Origin: Rhizobiales bacterium Ga0077545
Lineage (GTDB): Bacteria > Pseudomonadota > Alphaproteobacteria > Rhizobiales > Methylopilaceae
Direction of reading: 5' to 3'
Assembly (NCBI GenBank): GCA_001464335.1
Contig: LNEV01000018.1
Coordinates: forward strand, 1 to 64,000
DNA length: 64,000 nucleotides
Shown here: positions 19,022-27,565 of the stretch, in pieces
How the letters are laid out: each line of letters opens with the position of its first letter
How positions within the stretch are numbered: position 1 is the stretch's first letter
Translations under genes and position numbers: made by a program
Notes under the pieces: model-generated
Database searches by the model: none
Told to the model about the DNA's origin: nothing
Seen by the model: only the letters and a program-made list of their open reading frames with translations

Positions 19022-19636
19022 ATGAACCGCCCCGCGCCGTTTGAAACCAGCCTGAAGAAGAAAGCCGATCTGAAGGACGAGGCGCGATTCATCCGGTCAT
19101 GGATCGACAAGCCCCTCATCATCGGTGCCGTCAGCCCCTCCGGAAAGGCGCTCGCCCGCATGATGGCGGCGCCCGTCGATCCGGCGGCCCCCGGCCAGGT
19201 GCTGGAACTGGGCCCCGGCACCGGCCCGGTGACCGAAGCGCTGATCGCGCGCGGCATCGAGCAGGAACGCCTCATCCTCATCGAGTTCAATCCCGATTTC
19301 GTGCCGCTGCTGCGCCAGCGCTTCCCGCGCGCGACCGTCGTTCAGGGCGATGCCTATGAGGCGCCGTCGCTGATCGGGAGCCTTCTGACCGGCCCGCTCG
19401 CGGGCGTCGTGTCGAGCCTGCCGCTGCTGACGAAGCCGGTGCCGCGCCGCGCGCGCCTTCTGAACGATTGTCTCGATCTGGCGCTGCCCGGCACGCCCTT
19501 CTGCCAGTTCACCTATATGGTCGCGCCGCCGATCCCGCTCTTTGCGATCACGGACACCGAGGCGAGCGGCAGCCCGCTGATCTGGAGAAACGTGCCTCCC
19601 GCCCGCGTATGGACCTACCGCCGGCCCGTGAACTGA
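19022..19636 (+). CDS. SAM-dependent phospholipid N-methyltransferase (PmtA-like)
   Basis: The 204-residue class I methyltransferase has the SAM motif VLELGPGTGPVTEAL at about residues 60-74, and acidic residues in LILIEFNPDFVPLL. The PmtA/KsgA-like signature PLAGVVSSLPLLTKP follows, with FCQFTYMVAPPI and RNVPPARVWTY near the end. The pattern fits the Rhodobacter/Sinorhizobium phospholipid N-methyltransferase group (COG3963), which makes phosphatidylcholine from phosphatidylethanolamine. ATG at 19022 is preferred because the longer reading adds 19 residues unlike the family. The gene sits between dnaJ and pyrF. Specificity is inferred from similarity only. Confidence 0.75.
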   Translation: MNRPAPFETSLKKKADLKDEARFIRSWIDKPLIIGAVSPSGKALARMMAAPVDPAAPGQVLELGPGTGPVTEALIARGIEQERLILIEFNPDFVPLLRQRFPRATVVQGDAYEAPSLIGSLLTGPLAGVVSSLPLLTKPVPRRARLLNDCLDLALPGTPFCQFTYMVAPPIPLFAITDTEASGSPLIWRNVPPARVWTYRRPVN

Positions 19637-19649
19637 CGGGGGCGAAACG

Positions 19650-20213
19650 TTGAGCACTCCGAAGATTCTTGTCTTTGCCGGCAGCATCCGCACCGGCTCC
19701 CTCAACGAACGCCTTGCCTCCTATGTCGCGCGCACGCTGTCCGGGCTCGGCGCCGATGTCACGCACATCTCGCTGAAGGATTATGCGCTTCCGCTCTACG
19801 ACGGGGATCTTGAGGCAAGCGACGGCCAGCCCGAGAACGCAAAACGGCTGCACGCGGTTTTTGCGGCGCATCAGGGCATTTTCCTCGCCGGTCCCGAATA
19901 CAATGCCAGCGTGACGCCGCTGACGAAGAACACGCTCGACTGGGTGTCGCGTGTCGATATCGGCGTCTTCCGCACGCGCGCCTTCGCGCTCGGCGCGGCC
20001 TCCGAGGGGCGGCTCGGCGGCTATCGCAGCCTGATGGCCACCCGGCAGGTTCTGGAACTCGGCTGCGGCGCCTTCGTACAGCCGGAAATGGTCTCGGTCG
20101 CGCAGGCCTCGAAAGCCTACGACGACAACGGCGATCTCGCGGAGCCCGGCCGCAAGACAGCCCAGCGCGCGTTCCAGTCGCTCATCGCCAACGCCCTCAG
20201 GTATCTGCCGTGA
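19650..20213 (+). CDS. NAD(P)H-dependent FMN reductase family protein
   Basis: The 187-residue flavodoxin-fold protein starts with TTG after a GGGGG motif. FMN-binding motifs are clear: [19 protein letters not shown] near the N-terminus (phosphate loop), and [24 protein letters not shown] (residues about 75-98), typical of NADPH-dependent FMN and quinone reductases (ArsH/chromate reductase/YieF group). It likely reduces FMN or quinones with NAD(P)H. Its last bases overlap the GTG start of pyrF, so they are translationally coupled. Confidence 0.88.
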   Translation: MSTPKILVFAGSIRTGSLNERLASYVARTLSGLGADVTHISLKDYALPLYDGDLEASDGQPENAKRLHAVFAAHQGIFLAGPEYNASVTPLTKNTLDWVSRVDIGVFRTRAFALGAASEGRLGGYRSLMATRQVLELGCGAFVQPEMVSVAQASKAYDDNGDLAEPGRKTAQRAFQSLIANALRYLP

Positions 20214-20914
20214 CCGGCCCCGCCAATCCGCGTGACCGCCTGATCGTCGCGCTCGACATTCCGGACGTTGCCGCCGCCGAAGCGGCCGTGCGGCAGCTCG
20301 GAGACAAAGTCACCTTCTACAAGATCGGCTACGAACTCGGCTTTGCCGGGGGTCTCACCCTTGCCGAAAAGCTCGCGGGCGAAGGCAAGAAGATCTTTCT
20401 CGATTTCAAGCTCCACGACATCGGCAACACCGTGAAGGGGGGCATCTCGTCCCTGATGAAGATCGGCGCGAGCTTCATCACGGTGCACGCCTATCCGCAA
20501 ACCATGCGCGCGGCGGTCGATGCGCGCGGCGATTCGGATGTGAAGCTGCTCGCGGTCACCGCCCTCACCTCCTACGACGACGCCGACGCGGCGGAGGCCG
20601 GCTATGCGCTCGCGATCCGCGATCTCGTGCGGCTGCGCGCGGAACAGGCGCGGACCATCGGCATGGACGGGATCGTCTGTTCGGCGGCCGAGACCTCGCT
20701 GGTCCGCGACGTCATCGGCCCGCACATGGCCATCGTCACACCGGGCATCCGGCCCGACGGCAGTTCGACCGGCGACCAGAAGCGCACGCTGACGCCGACC
20801 GAGGCCATCCGCGCGGGCGTCGATTATCTCGTCGTCGGCCGCCCGGTCATGGCCGCCGCCGATCCACGGAAAGCGGCGGATGCCATCGTGGCGGAAATCG
20901 TCTCCGCGCTGTAA
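20210..20914 (+). CDS. pyrF: Orotidine 5'-phosphate decarboxylase
   Basis: The 234-residue enzyme catalyses the last step of UMP synthesis (OMP to UMP plus CO2). The catalytic D-x-K-x-x-D is in [35 protein letters not shown] and [18 protein letters not shown] form the phosphate and base pocket. The start is GTG in a GTGA overlap with the FMN reductase gene. Length is normal for bacterial PyrF. Confidence 0.96.
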   Translation: MTGPANPRDRLIVALDIPDVAAAEAAVRQLGDKVTFYKIGYELGFAGGLTLAEKLAGEGKKIFLDFKLHDIGNTVKGGISSLMKIGASFITVHAYPQTMRAAVDARGDSDVKLLAVTALTSYDDADAAEAGYALAIRDLVRLRAEQARTIGMDGIVCSAAETSLVRDVIGPHMAIVTPGIRPDGSSTGDQKRTLTPTEAIRAGVDYLVVGRPVMAAADPRKAADAIVAEIVSAL

Positions 20915-20940
20915 GACATCGGAAAGACAAGGGAGAAGTC

Positions 20941-21231
20941 ATGCCGAAGGGATATTGGGTCGCTCATCTCACCGTCACCAATCCGGAGCCGTTCAAGGAT
21001 TACGCCGCCGGCGCTTCGGAGGCGGTCAAGAAATACGGCGGCAAATATCTCGCGCGCGGAGGCGCCTATCACGCGCTGCAGGGCGAGGCCGCCCCGCGCA
21101 ACGTCATCATCGAATTTCCGAGCACGCAGGCCGCGATCGACTGCTGGAACTCGCCGGAATATCAGGCCGCCAAAAAGCACCGCGACGGCCATTGCGAGGC
21201 GCAGTTCCTCGTCGTCGAAGGCGTGGAGTAA
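20941..21231 (+). CDS. DUF1330 family protein
   Basis: The 96-residue protein starts [20 protein letters not shown] after GGGAGA and carries the DUF1330 pattern: [23 protein letters not shown], then [24 protein letters not shown]1330 proteins are small dimeric ferredoxin-like (alpha/beta barrel) proteins of unknown function. The stop is two bases from the dapB start, placing it in the pyrF-dapB-gpmA run; no specific link to pyrimidine or lysine synthesis is evident. Confidence 0.88.
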   Translation: MPKGYWVAHLTVTNPEPFKDYAAGASEAVKKYGGKYLARGGAYHALQGEAAPRNVIIEFPSTQAAIDCWNSPEYQAAKKHRDGHCEAQFLVVEGVE

Positions 21232-21233
21232 GC

Positions 21234-22037
21234 ATGAAGCTCGTCGTCGTCGGTGCCGCCGGACGCATGGGAGGCGCGCTCATCCGCGCCATCCTGTCAT
21301 CGCCCGACCTCACGCTGTCGGCGGCGATCGAACGCGACGGCTCGCCCGCGCTTGGCAAGGATGCGGGCACGCTCTCGGGCCTGCCGGAAACCGGCGTGAA
21401 GGTCACATCCGATCCGCTCACGGCGTTCAACGAGGCCGAGGGTGTCCTCGATTTCACATCGCCCGCCGCCACGCTCGAATTTGCGGCGCTGGCGGCCCAG
21501 GCGCGCATCGTCCACGTCATCGGGACGACGGGTTTTTCGGGCGAGGAGATAAAAAAGCTGGATGCGGCGGCACGCCATGCGGTGCTCGTGCGTTCAGGCA
21601 ACATGTCTCTCGGGGTCAATCTGCTGGCCGCTCTGGTCAGGAAGGCTGCCGCCGCGCTGCCGGATTTTGACGTGGAAATTCTGGAAATGCATCACCGGCA
21701 CAAGGTCGACGCGCCCTCCGGCACGGCCCTTCTTCTGGGCGAAGCCGCTGCGGAAGGCCGCCATGTGCCGCTGGCCGCCAAGGCCGTGAAGACACGCGAC
21801 GGCCATACCGGCGCGCGCGAGGACGGAGCCATCGGCTTCGCCACCCTGCGCGGCGGATCGGTTGTGGGCGACCACACCGTCATTCTCGCCGGACCCGGCG
21901 AGCGCATTGAACTTTCTCACAAGGCCGAAGATCGGGCGATCTTCGCCAACGGCGCTGTCCGCGCCGCGCTCTGGGGCAAAGGCCGCATGCCCGGCCATTA
22001 TTCGATGGCCGATGTTCTCGGCATCGCCGACCTGTAA
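21234..22037 (+). CDS. dapB: 4-hydroxy-tetrahydrodipicolinate reductase
   Basis: The 267-residue enzyme reduces 4-hydroxy-tetrahydrodipicolinate with NAD(P)H in the lysine and diaminopimelate pathway. The N-terminal Rossmann motif [14 protein letters not shown], the signature [20 protein letters not shown] with catalytic His and Lys, and the C-terminal [11 protein letters not shown] are present. ATG at 21234 is two bases after the DUF1330 stop. Confidence 0.97.
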   Translation: MKLVVVGAAGRMGGALIRAILSSPDLTLSAAIERDGSPALGKDAGTLSGLPETGVKVTSDPLTAFNEAEGVLDFTSPAATLEFAALAAQARIVHVIGTTGFSGEEIKKLDAAARHAVLVRSGNMSLGVNLLAALVRKAAAALPDFDVEILEMHHRHKVDAPSGTALLLGEAAAEGRHVPLAAKAVKTRDGHTGAREDGAIGFATLRGGSVVGDHTVILAGPGERIELSHKAEDRAIFANGAVRAALWGKGRMPGHYSMADVLGIADL

Positions 22038-22043
22038 GGTGAC

Positions 22044-22667
22044 ATGATGGACCGCACCCTAGTCCTCGTCCGGCACGGACAGAGCGAGTGGAATCTGAAG
22101 AACCTCTTCACCGGCTGGGAAGATCCCGACCTGACGGAGGTCGGCGTCGAGGAAGCGCACAGCGCCGGCAAGACGCTGAAAGCGGCGGGCCTGTCCTTCG
22201 ACTGCGCCTTCACCTCCGAGCTGACGCGGGCCCAGAAGACGCTCGACATCATGCTTCAGGAACTGGGGCAGACGGGCATTCCCATCACGCGGGACATTGC
22301 CCTGAACGAGCGGGATTACGGCGATCTGTCGGGCCTCAACAAGGCCGATGCCGCCGTGAACTGGGGCGAAGAACAGGTCATGATCTGGCGGCGGTCGTTC
22401 GATGTCGCCCCGCCCGGCGGCGAAAGCCTGCGCGACACGCTGGCGCGGACGCTTCCCTATTATTTGCGCGTCATCCTTCCCGAATTGCTTGGCGGCAAGA
22501 ACGTGCTGGTCGTCGCGCACGGCAATTCGCTGCGCGCGCTCGTCATGGTGCTCGAGGGTCTCGACAAGGACGGCATCATCAAGCGAGAGCTCGCCACAGG
22601 CGCGCCGCAGCTCTATCGCCTCGCCCCGGATTCGCGCGTGATCGAGCATCGCGACCTCTCAGTTTAG
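22044..22667 (+). CDS. gpmA: 2,3-bisphosphoglycerate-dependent phosphoglycerate mutase
   Basis: The 207-residue enzyme interconverts 3- and 2-phosphoglycerate. Active-site His is in [32 protein letters not shown] and the second His in [17 protein letters not shown] complete the site. It is slightly shorter than the E. coli enzyme (about 250), as usual in alphaproteobacteria. It follows dapB by six bases. The Irr-type palindrome at 22663 overlaps its stop codon and belongs to the next gene. Confidence 0.95.
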   Translation: MMDRTLVLVRHGQSEWNLKNLFTGWEDPDLTEVGVEEAHSAGKTLKAAGLSFDCAFTSELTRAQKTLDIMLQELGQTGIPITRDIALNERDYGDLSGLNKADAAVNWGEEQVMIWRRSFDVAPPGGESLRDTLARTLPYYLRVILPELLGGKNVLVVAHGNSLRALVMVLEGLDKDGIIKRELATGAPQLYRLAPDSRVIEHRDLSV

Positions 22668-22679
22668 AACAATTCTACC
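22663..22679 (+). promoter_or_regulatory. ICE-box-like operator upstream of irr
   Basis: TTTAGAA-CAA-TTCTACC at 22663-22679 matches the Irr control element of Rhizobiales (TTTAGAA-N3-TTCTAAA) at 12 of the 14 specified positions, with the left half-site perfect. It lies 105 bases before the irr start and partly within the end of gpmA. The match to consensus is seen directly. Binding by Irr, and thus autoregulation, is inferred. Confidence 0.6.
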
Positions 22680-22783
22680 AGTGGTGGAAAAGCTTGCGAG
22701 GCCTCGCAGGTCTTTGGTATATCTACCTCAACGACCTGCCGCGAGGCGGGTCATCCTTTGTCTGGAATGATGGGACCGATTTG

Positions 22784-23254
22784 ATGGCCGAAGATACGGC
22801 GAACACTCCGGTTGATTGCGGGCTCCGCCCCTCCGCCTGCGTGGCGCGCGATGTCGGCGCTCTTCTGCGCGGCGTCAGCCTTCGCCCCACCCGCCAGCGC
22901 ATCGCGCTCGGCCGCCTGCTCTACGCCAAAGGCGACCGCCATGTGACGGCGGAAATCCTGCACGAAGAGGCCATGCGCGCCCGCGTGCCGGTGTCGCTCG
23001 CGACCGTCTACAACACGCTGCACCAGTTCACGGAAGCCGGTCTCCTGCGCGAAGTCGCGGTCGACGGTGCCAAGACCTATTTCGACACCAATGTGTCGGA
23101 CCATCACCATTTTCTCGTCGAAGGCGAAAACCAGCTTCTCGACATTCACGGCGACCACATCATGCTCGATGGTCTGCCGGAAGCGCCGGAAGGCATGGAG
23201 ATTGCCCGCGTCGACGTGGTCATCCGCCTGCGCCGCAAGGGCAAGAACAGCTGA
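22784..23254 (+). CDS. irr: Iron response regulator Irr (Fur family)
   Basis: The 156-residue Fur-family protein has the winged-helix part (LRPTRQRIALGRLLYAKGDRHVTAEILHEEAM, then VSLATVYNTLHQFTEAGLLREV) and the histidine-rich DHHHFLVEGENQLLDI that characterises Irr and serves as a haem/metal site. Irr represses or activates iron and haem genes when haem is scarce and is degraded or inactivated by haem. The N-terminal haem motif GCPWHD of Bradyrhizobium Irr is absent; a single Cys is seen in RPSACVARDV. An ICE-box-like site lies upstream. Confidence 0.92.
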   Translation: MAEDTANTPVDCGLRPSACVARDVGALLRGVSLRPTRQRIALGRLLYAKGDRHVTAEILHEEAMRARVPVSLATVYNTLHQFTEAGLLREVAVDGAKTYFDTNVSDHHHFLVEGENQLLDIHGDHIMLDGLPEAPEGMEIARVDVVIRLRRKGKNS

Positions 23255-23277
23255 TTTCAGCTTCGCGCTGATGCAAG

Positions 23278-23300
23278 AAAGCCCCGGTGACCGGGGCTTT
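23278..23300 (+). terminator. Rho-independent terminator after irr
   Basis: AAAGCCCCGG-TGA-CCGGGGCTTT is a perfect 10-bp stem followed by CTTCGTTT. It also stands between irr and the convergent DUF2141 gene, so it could serve both strands. Confidence 0.8.
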
Positions 23301-23324
23301 CTTCGTTTCAGGGCCTTGTTTGTT

Positions 23325-23897
23325 TCAGGGCTTGGGTTTCGCCAGTTGGGGTGGCGCAAGCTGAGGCGGCGCAATCGTCCCATCGGCGGACATGACCGGC
23401 GGCACATCCATCAGCGGCACCTGTTCGAGGGCAAGTGTCGGAGCGTCCGGCTTCTTCGTCGTGCCCTTGAGCGTGCGCAGCGTCAGCCGAAAGACATTGT
23501 CGACGCCGTCGACGACCGGCGTAATGATGTCCTCATGGCCAGGCGGAGGGATGAGTTTTGCCCCCTCACCATGGCCCACCACGAACGGCTCCTTCGGCAT
23601 GCCGAGCATGTTGCGCTCGTTCTCGCCGCTGGAATCGAAATCCTGAAAACCGACAAAGCCGTAATTGCCGGGCGGCACATTCTCGAAGCGGAAGCCCAGA
23701 GTTTCCGCGACGGCCGGCTGGTCCGCGCCGAACTGGCGGCACTCTTCGAGAGGGCCCTTGTCGCAAAAGGCGACGTTGACGATGCCCTTACCGACGGCGA
23801 TGCCGTCGATGATGATAATGACCGTGGCGGCATTGGCGCCGGCGCAGGTCATTGCGAGGCCGAGAGCGGCGATCGCTGGACGCACGAAACGAGGCAA
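23325..23897 (-). CDS. Exported DUF2141 family protein
   Basis: The protein of about 190 residues has a signal peptide (FVRPAIAALGLAMTCAGANA) and the DUF2141 core, here IDGIAVGKGIVNVAFCDKG, then VPPGNYGFVGFQDFDSSGENERNMLGMPKEPFVV. A proline- and leucine-rich tail with a doubled PPQLA motif follows. DUF2141 is a small beta-sandwich domain of unknown function in exported proteins. TTG at 23897 is preferred because AGGAGAG lies just upstream; an ATG at 23933 would place unrelated residues before the signal peptide. Confidence 0.78.
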   Translation of the reverse strand: MPRFVRPAIAALGLAMTCAGANAATVIIIIDGIAVGKGIVNVAFCDKGPLEECRQFGADQPAVAETLGFRFENVPPGNYGFVGFQDFDSSGENERNMLGMPKEPFVVGHGEGAKLIPPPGHEDIITPVVDGVDNVFRLTLRTLKGTTKKPDAPTLALEQVPLMDVPPVMSADGTIAPPQLAPPQLAKPKP

Positions 23898-23976
23898 GGC
23901 TCTCTCCTGAGTGATGTACGCAATCGGGAGCATACGCCCGTAAATGTCTTTGTCGTGGCAGAACCGGGGCGTCAGG

Positions 23977-24588
23977 TCAGTTGAATTGTTCGCCCGGATA
24001 GACGCCGAACAGCTTTTCCTGCTCGATATAGCCCTCGAACCCATCCCCGGTCACCCGGCACCACGTGCCGTCGCAGGCCGCGACATTCGTCATGACGTTC
24101 GGTTGAAGCTGCGCAACCACGCGTCCATCCGCTTCCGCCGTGCGCCGCAGCGCCACGATCGGATCGCTCGACCAGGGCGCAACGAGCGCCGTCCGCTTGG
24201 ACTGCAGGAGACGGTGGAACACCCAGCCATCGGCTCCGTCGGCATCGCGGATGCGCCGCCAATTGTCCCATTCGGCGATGATTTCGACCGGCAAGCCGGA
24301 GCGGTGATACGACCAGACGACATCGTGTTCGGTGCCCGCACCGCGCCGCACATTCACTTCGCTGCTCTTCAGGCTGACAAAACGCGGCAAAGGCAGGCCG
24401 GTCACCGCGCCGACCGCGACGGCGCCCGTCGTCTTGGCCGCCTGGGCGGGTGGCGAGATGAGCGATGCCGATTCTCCAGGGGCTGAATCCCCGAAAAACG
24501 TGAACACCGCATAGATCCCGATCGTCGCGGCCGCCGCGACGGCTGCGACACGCAACGCCGAACGACCCGAAAACGCCTGACTGTACAT
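23977..24588 (-). CDS. Membrane-anchored SH3-domain protein
   Basis: The 203-residue protein has one N-terminal membrane helix (ALRVAAVAAAATIGIYAVFTFF) without a clear cleavage site, then two bacterial SH3-like units: VSLKSSEVNVRRGAGTEHDVVW to GWVFHRLLQ, and ALRRTAEADGRVVAQLQPN to GTWCRVTGDGFEGYIEQEKLFGVYPGE. Such SH3b proteins in Hyphomicrobiales are periplasmic and thought to bind peptidoglycan or act in envelope stress. No enzymatic domain is attached. It probably shares a minus-strand transcript with the DUF2141 gene. Confidence 0.82.
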   Translation of the reverse strand: MYSQAFSGRSALRVAAVAAAATIGIYAVFTFFGDSAPGESASLISPPAQAAKTTGAVAVGAVTGLPLPRFVSLKSSEVNVRRGAGTEHDVVWSYHRSGLPVEIIAEWDNWRRIRDADGADGWVFHRLLQSKRTALVAPWSSDPIVALRRTAEADGRVVAQLQPNVMTNVAACDGTWCRVTGDGFEGYIEQEKLFGVYPGEQFN

Positions 24589-24737
24589 CGCTTACGCAAC
24601 CCTGCCCGAACAGATTGTGTTTGCCGACCCATTGTCGGACACTCCGCGACGGCGGAGCGGTAGACTTAACGAAAATACAGCGAACGCCGTTGACGAAATC
24701 CTAACCCCGACAATCTCTCCCGAACTACCTTGTTGAT

Positions 24738-25733
24738 ATGAGTGAGAAAGCCGTCGTCCTTGTGACCCGCAGGCTGCCCGGCACCGTCGAGGCGCGGATG
24801 GGGGAGTTGTTCGACGCCCGCTTCAATGCGAGCGACCGGCCGATGACGCGCGCCGAACTTGCGGCCGCCATGAACGAGGCGGACATCCTCGTGCCGACCG
24901 TCACCGACACGGTCGACGCCGATCTCATTGCCGGCGCGGGGCCGCGCCTCAAGATGATCGCCAATTTCGGCAACGGAGTGGACCATATCGACGTCGCGGC
25001 GGCCGTCGCGCGCGGCATGACCGTCACCAACACGCCGGGCGTTCTGACCGATGACACTGCGGACATGACGTTCGCTCTCATTCTCGCGGTGCCGCGCCGA
25101 ATCGCGGAGGGCGCGCGCATTCTGCCGGACGGCGTCGCCTGGCCCGGCTGGTCGCCGACCTGGATGCTCGGCCGCCGCCTCTCGGGCAAGGATCTCGGCA
25201 TTGTCGGGATGGGCCGCATCGGCCAGGCGGTCGCCCGGCGGGCCCGCGCCTTCGGACTGAAGGTCCATTACCACAACCGCAAACCCGTCAGCCCGAAGAT
25301 CGAACAGGCGCTGGAGGCAACCTACTGGCCCGATCTCGACGCGATGCTCGCGCATGTCGACATCGTCACCCTCCACACGCCGCGCACGGCCGCGACGGTG
25401 CATCTGCTGTCGGCCGAACGCCTGGCCCTCCTCAAGCCGGACGCCTACCTCGTCAATACGGCGCGCGGCCAGATCGTCGATGAGAATGCGTTGATCGAGC
25501 GTCTGCAGAACGGGCATCTCGCCGGGGCGGGCCTCGATGTCTTCGAAGGCGAGCCGCGCATCGATCCGCGCTGGATCGATCTCGCCCGCCAGAACCGCGT
25601 CGTGCTGATGCCGCATATGAGTTCGGCGACCATCGAAAGCCGCATCGATATGGGCGAGAAGGTCATCGTCAACATCCGCACCTTCCTCGACAACCACCGC
25701 CCACCCGACCGCGTCCTGCCGAGCATGCTCTGA
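24738..25733 (+). CDS. D-isomer 2-hydroxyacid dehydrogenase (glyoxylate/hydroxypyruvate reductase type)
   Basis: The 331-residue NAD(P)-dependent dehydrogenase has the catalytic set of the family: NAD motif LGIVGMGRIGQAVARRAR, Arg in VNTARGQIVDENALIE, Glu in AGLDVFEGEPRIDPR, and His in VLMPHMSSATIESR. The close fit to the GyaR/GhrB group (IANFGNGVDHIDVAAAVARG near residue 80) suggests reduction of glyoxylate or hydroxypyruvate. The exact substrate is not proven. Divergent from the SH3 gene; single gene before a possible SOS box. Confidence 0.9.
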   Translation: MSEKAVVLVTRRLPGTVEARMGELFDARFNASDRPMTRAELAAAMNEADILVPTVTDTVDADLIAGAGPRLKMIANFGNGVDHIDVAAAVARGMTVTNTPGVLTDDTADMTFALILAVPRRIAEGARILPDGVAWPGWSPTWMLGRRLSGKDLGIVGMGRIGQAVARRARAFGLKVHYHNRKPVSPKIEQALEATYWPDLDAMLAHVDIVTLHTPRTAATVHLLSAERLALLKPDAYLVNTARGQIVDENALIERLQNGHLAGAGLDVFEGEPRIDPRWIDLARQNRVVLMPHMSSATIESRIDMGEKVIVNIRTFLDNHRPPDRVLPSML

Positions 25734-25739
25734 AAATTT

Positions 25740-25754
25740 GTTCTCTTTTTGTTC
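25740..25754. promoter_or_regulatory. LexA-box-like direct repeat GTTC-N7-GTTC
   Basis: GTTC at 25740-25743 and 25751-25754 are spaced by exactly seven bases, matching the alphaproteobacterial SOS box. It lies 60 bases upstream of the small exported protein gene at 25815. One or two exact matches are expected by chance in a window this size, so the call rests on the promoter position only. Confidence 0.4.
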
Positions 25755-25814
25755 TTTTCTTTCCGCGCAAGCTGTGCTGATATTCCCCGGCAAACATCAT
25801 TCCTGGGGGTTCCG

Positions 25815-26168
25815 ATGCTTCGTTCCGCTGCTTCCGCCATACTTCTTCTGTCGCTCAGCTCGGCCAGCCTCGCCGTCGAGCTCGTGCCGCCCGGCACGCT
25901 CACGACAACCTTCTTCGATTCCCAACCCGTCACCACGACCGATGCAAAAGGAAAAACGTCCCGGCTCGTCTTTGCGGGCGAAGGAACGCTGACGCGCACC
26001 AGTGCGAGCGGGCGCACGTCGGAGGGCGTGTGGCGCCTGTCGGAAGACGGCTTCTGCATGCAGGTCGCCACGGCCAAAACCGAGAGCTGCTACATCGTCT
26101 TCAAGAAGGACGACGGCAGCTATTCCGCGCTGAAGCGCCCGAAGCAGAGCTTCATCTGGTCGCGCTAG
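25815..26168 (+). CDS. Small exported protein of unknown function
   Basis: The 117-residue protein starts MLRSAASAILLLSLSSASLA, a signal peptide, and the mature part has a pattern of a small beta-barrel: LTTTFFDSQPVTTTDAKGKTSR, LVFAGEGTLTRTSASGRTSEG, WRLSEDGFCMQVATAKTESC. The two cysteines in the last segment (CMQVATAKTESC) may pair. ATG at 25815 follows GGGGG. No family was recognised. A LexA-like repeat upstream raises the possibility of damage-inducible expression, unproven. Confidence 0.7.
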   Translation: MLRSAASAILLLSLSSASLAVELVPPGTLTTTFFDSQPVTTTDAKGKTSRLVFAGEGTLTRTSASGRTSEGVWRLSEDGFCMQVATAKTESCYIVFKKDDGSYSALKRPKQSFIWSR

Positions 26169-26334
26169 GCGCGGCACACGCGCCGGGAACTGGTGCAGGC
26201 GCATCGCGCGCCGGCGGAAAGGATGACGCGAATAACCCACAGGAGCGTCAGAAATGGGTCTGGCTCTTTTTGCGGGTGCCATCTATTCACTGCACGGAAA
26301 GGTTGCCGTCAGGCACCTGATCCCCGGGGGGTGG

Positions 26335-26523
26335 ATGATAGAACAGAGGTTGATCGCCTTTTTCGACAGGCACGCGTCCAAATTGGCAATCGCGCTGTGT
26401 TTCCCCCTCGTGACATGGGGTTATGGATGGGAGATCGGCCTCGGCAGCACGCTGCTTCTGGCTCTCGCATTGGCGTTATCTGGAGGCGACAACGGTGGCG
26501 AGGGGGAAGCGGATGAGCGCTGA
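26335..26523 (+). CDS. Possible small membrane protein
   Basis: A 62-residue reading starts ATG at 26335 after a G-rich (GGGGGG) motif. It has one or two hydrophobic segments (LAIALCFPLVTWGYGWEIGL, then STLLLALALALSGG) and an acidic tail (GGEGEADER). An ATG at 26254 in the same frame would add 27 residues. No homologue is recognised, so it could be real or a chance frame; it fills an otherwise empty gap between two clear genes. Confidence 0.4.
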   Translation: MIEQRLIAFFDRHASKLAIALCFPLVTWGYGWEIGLGSTLLLALALALSGGDNGGEGEADER

Positions 26524-26580
26524 TGCCGCAAAACAACGAGCGGCTGTACCGCGACGACCGCGGGATATCAGAGCTTGTCC

Positions 26581-27393
26581 TCAGGCGACCGGACGAGAGT
26601 TTAGCTGCTCGCGCGCGGCCATTGGAACGTCGCCGCTCAGCGGATTGCCGCGGTCCCATCCGTAGGAGATCGTCTCGAATCGCATCGACCGCGCATCGAT
26701 GAGGAGAAGGCGCCCGGCAAGGCTCTCGCCGAAAGGCACGATGGCGCGGATGGCTTCCAGCGCCATCAGCGCTCCGACCGTCCCCGCAAGCGCGCCGAGC
26801 ACGCCGGCCTGCTCGCAGGCCGGGATCGTGCCGTCCGGCGGCGGCTCGGGAAAGAGGCAGCGATAGGTCGGGTTCGGCACGCCGTCGGCGCCATTCTCGT
26901 GGGGGCGAAGCGTGGTCAGCGCCCCATCCATCGTGCCGAGCCAGCCCATGACAAGCGGGCGGCGCGCCTGAAAAGCGGCGTCCGACACCGTATAGCGCGT
27001 GCCGAAATTGTCGGAGCCGTCGAGGACGACATCGTATTGGGCGATGAGATCGGCGGCATTGTCCGCGCCGATCCGAATCCTGTGCTGTTCGATCGTCACA
27101 TGCGGGTTGAGGGCATGGATCGCCTGCGCGGCGCTGGCGGTCTTCGGCGTGCCGACATCGGAGCTGCGATGCAGCACCTGCCGCTGCAGATTGGACAGCG
27201 AGACCTCGTCGTCGTCCACGATGCCGAGCGTGCCCACTCCGGCGGCCGCAAGATAAAGCAGCGCCGGGCTCCCGAGCCCGCCCGCGCCGACGACGAGAAC
27301 GCGTGCCGCCCGCAGCTTCTGCTGGCCGGGACCGCCGATCTCGCGCAGGACGATGTGGCGGGCATAACGTTCGAGTTCTTCGGGGGACAGCAC
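26581..27393 (-). CDS. moeB: Molybdopterin-synthase adenylyltransferase MoeB / ThiF-type
   Basis: The 270-residue E1-like enzyme adenylates the C-terminus of a ubiquitin-like sulfur carrier (MoaD or ThiS). It has the N-terminal RYARHIVLREIGGPGQQKL, the nucleotide loop VLVVGAGGLGSPALLYLA, DDDEVSLSNLQRQVLH, and DGSDNFGTRYTVSDA. Of the usual four zinc-binding cysteines only the one in TYRCLF is present; the second member of that pair and the C-terminal CxxC are missing. The catalytic-type Cys is kept in GTIPACEQAGVLG. The enzyme diverges from argG. Confidence 0.88.
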   Translation of the reverse strand: MLSPEELERYARHIVLREIGGPGQQKLRAARVLVVGAGGLGSPALLYLAAAGVGTLGIVDDDEVSLSNLQRQVLHRSSDVGTPKTASAAQAIHALNPHVTIEQHRIRIGADNAADLIAQYDVVLDGSDNFGTRYTVSDAAFQARRPLVMGWLGTMDGALTTLRPHENGADGVPNPTYRCLFPEPPPDGTIPACEQAGVLGALAGTVGALMALEAIRAIVPFGESLAGRLLLIDARSMRFETISYGWDRGNPLSGDVPMAAREQLNSRPVA

Positions 27394-27444
27394 TCAACAT
27401 CACTCCGGATCTGGGGCTGATATGGCCGCTTCTCCGCACAATGC

Positions 27445-27480
27445 CAAGCATTGCAGGCCCCGGCAGCCCGGCAATGCTTG
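27445..27480. repeat. Perfect 10-bp inverted repeat between moeB and argG
   Basis: CAAGCATTGC at 27445-27454 and GCAATGCTTG at 27471-27480 are exact reverse complements separated by 16 bases. It lies in the 172-base divergent promoter region of moeB and argG, 86 bases before the argG start. No T-run follows, so it is not a terminator. An operator or a hairpin in the argG leader are the likely roles. Confidence 0.6.
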
Positions 27481-27565
27481 AGCCGACTGGCGCTTGATAG
27501 CGTTTTGGCCTAAACGCCCCGGCAAGCATCCCTTCTCGACCAACCTGCCCTCGCACGGAATCCCG

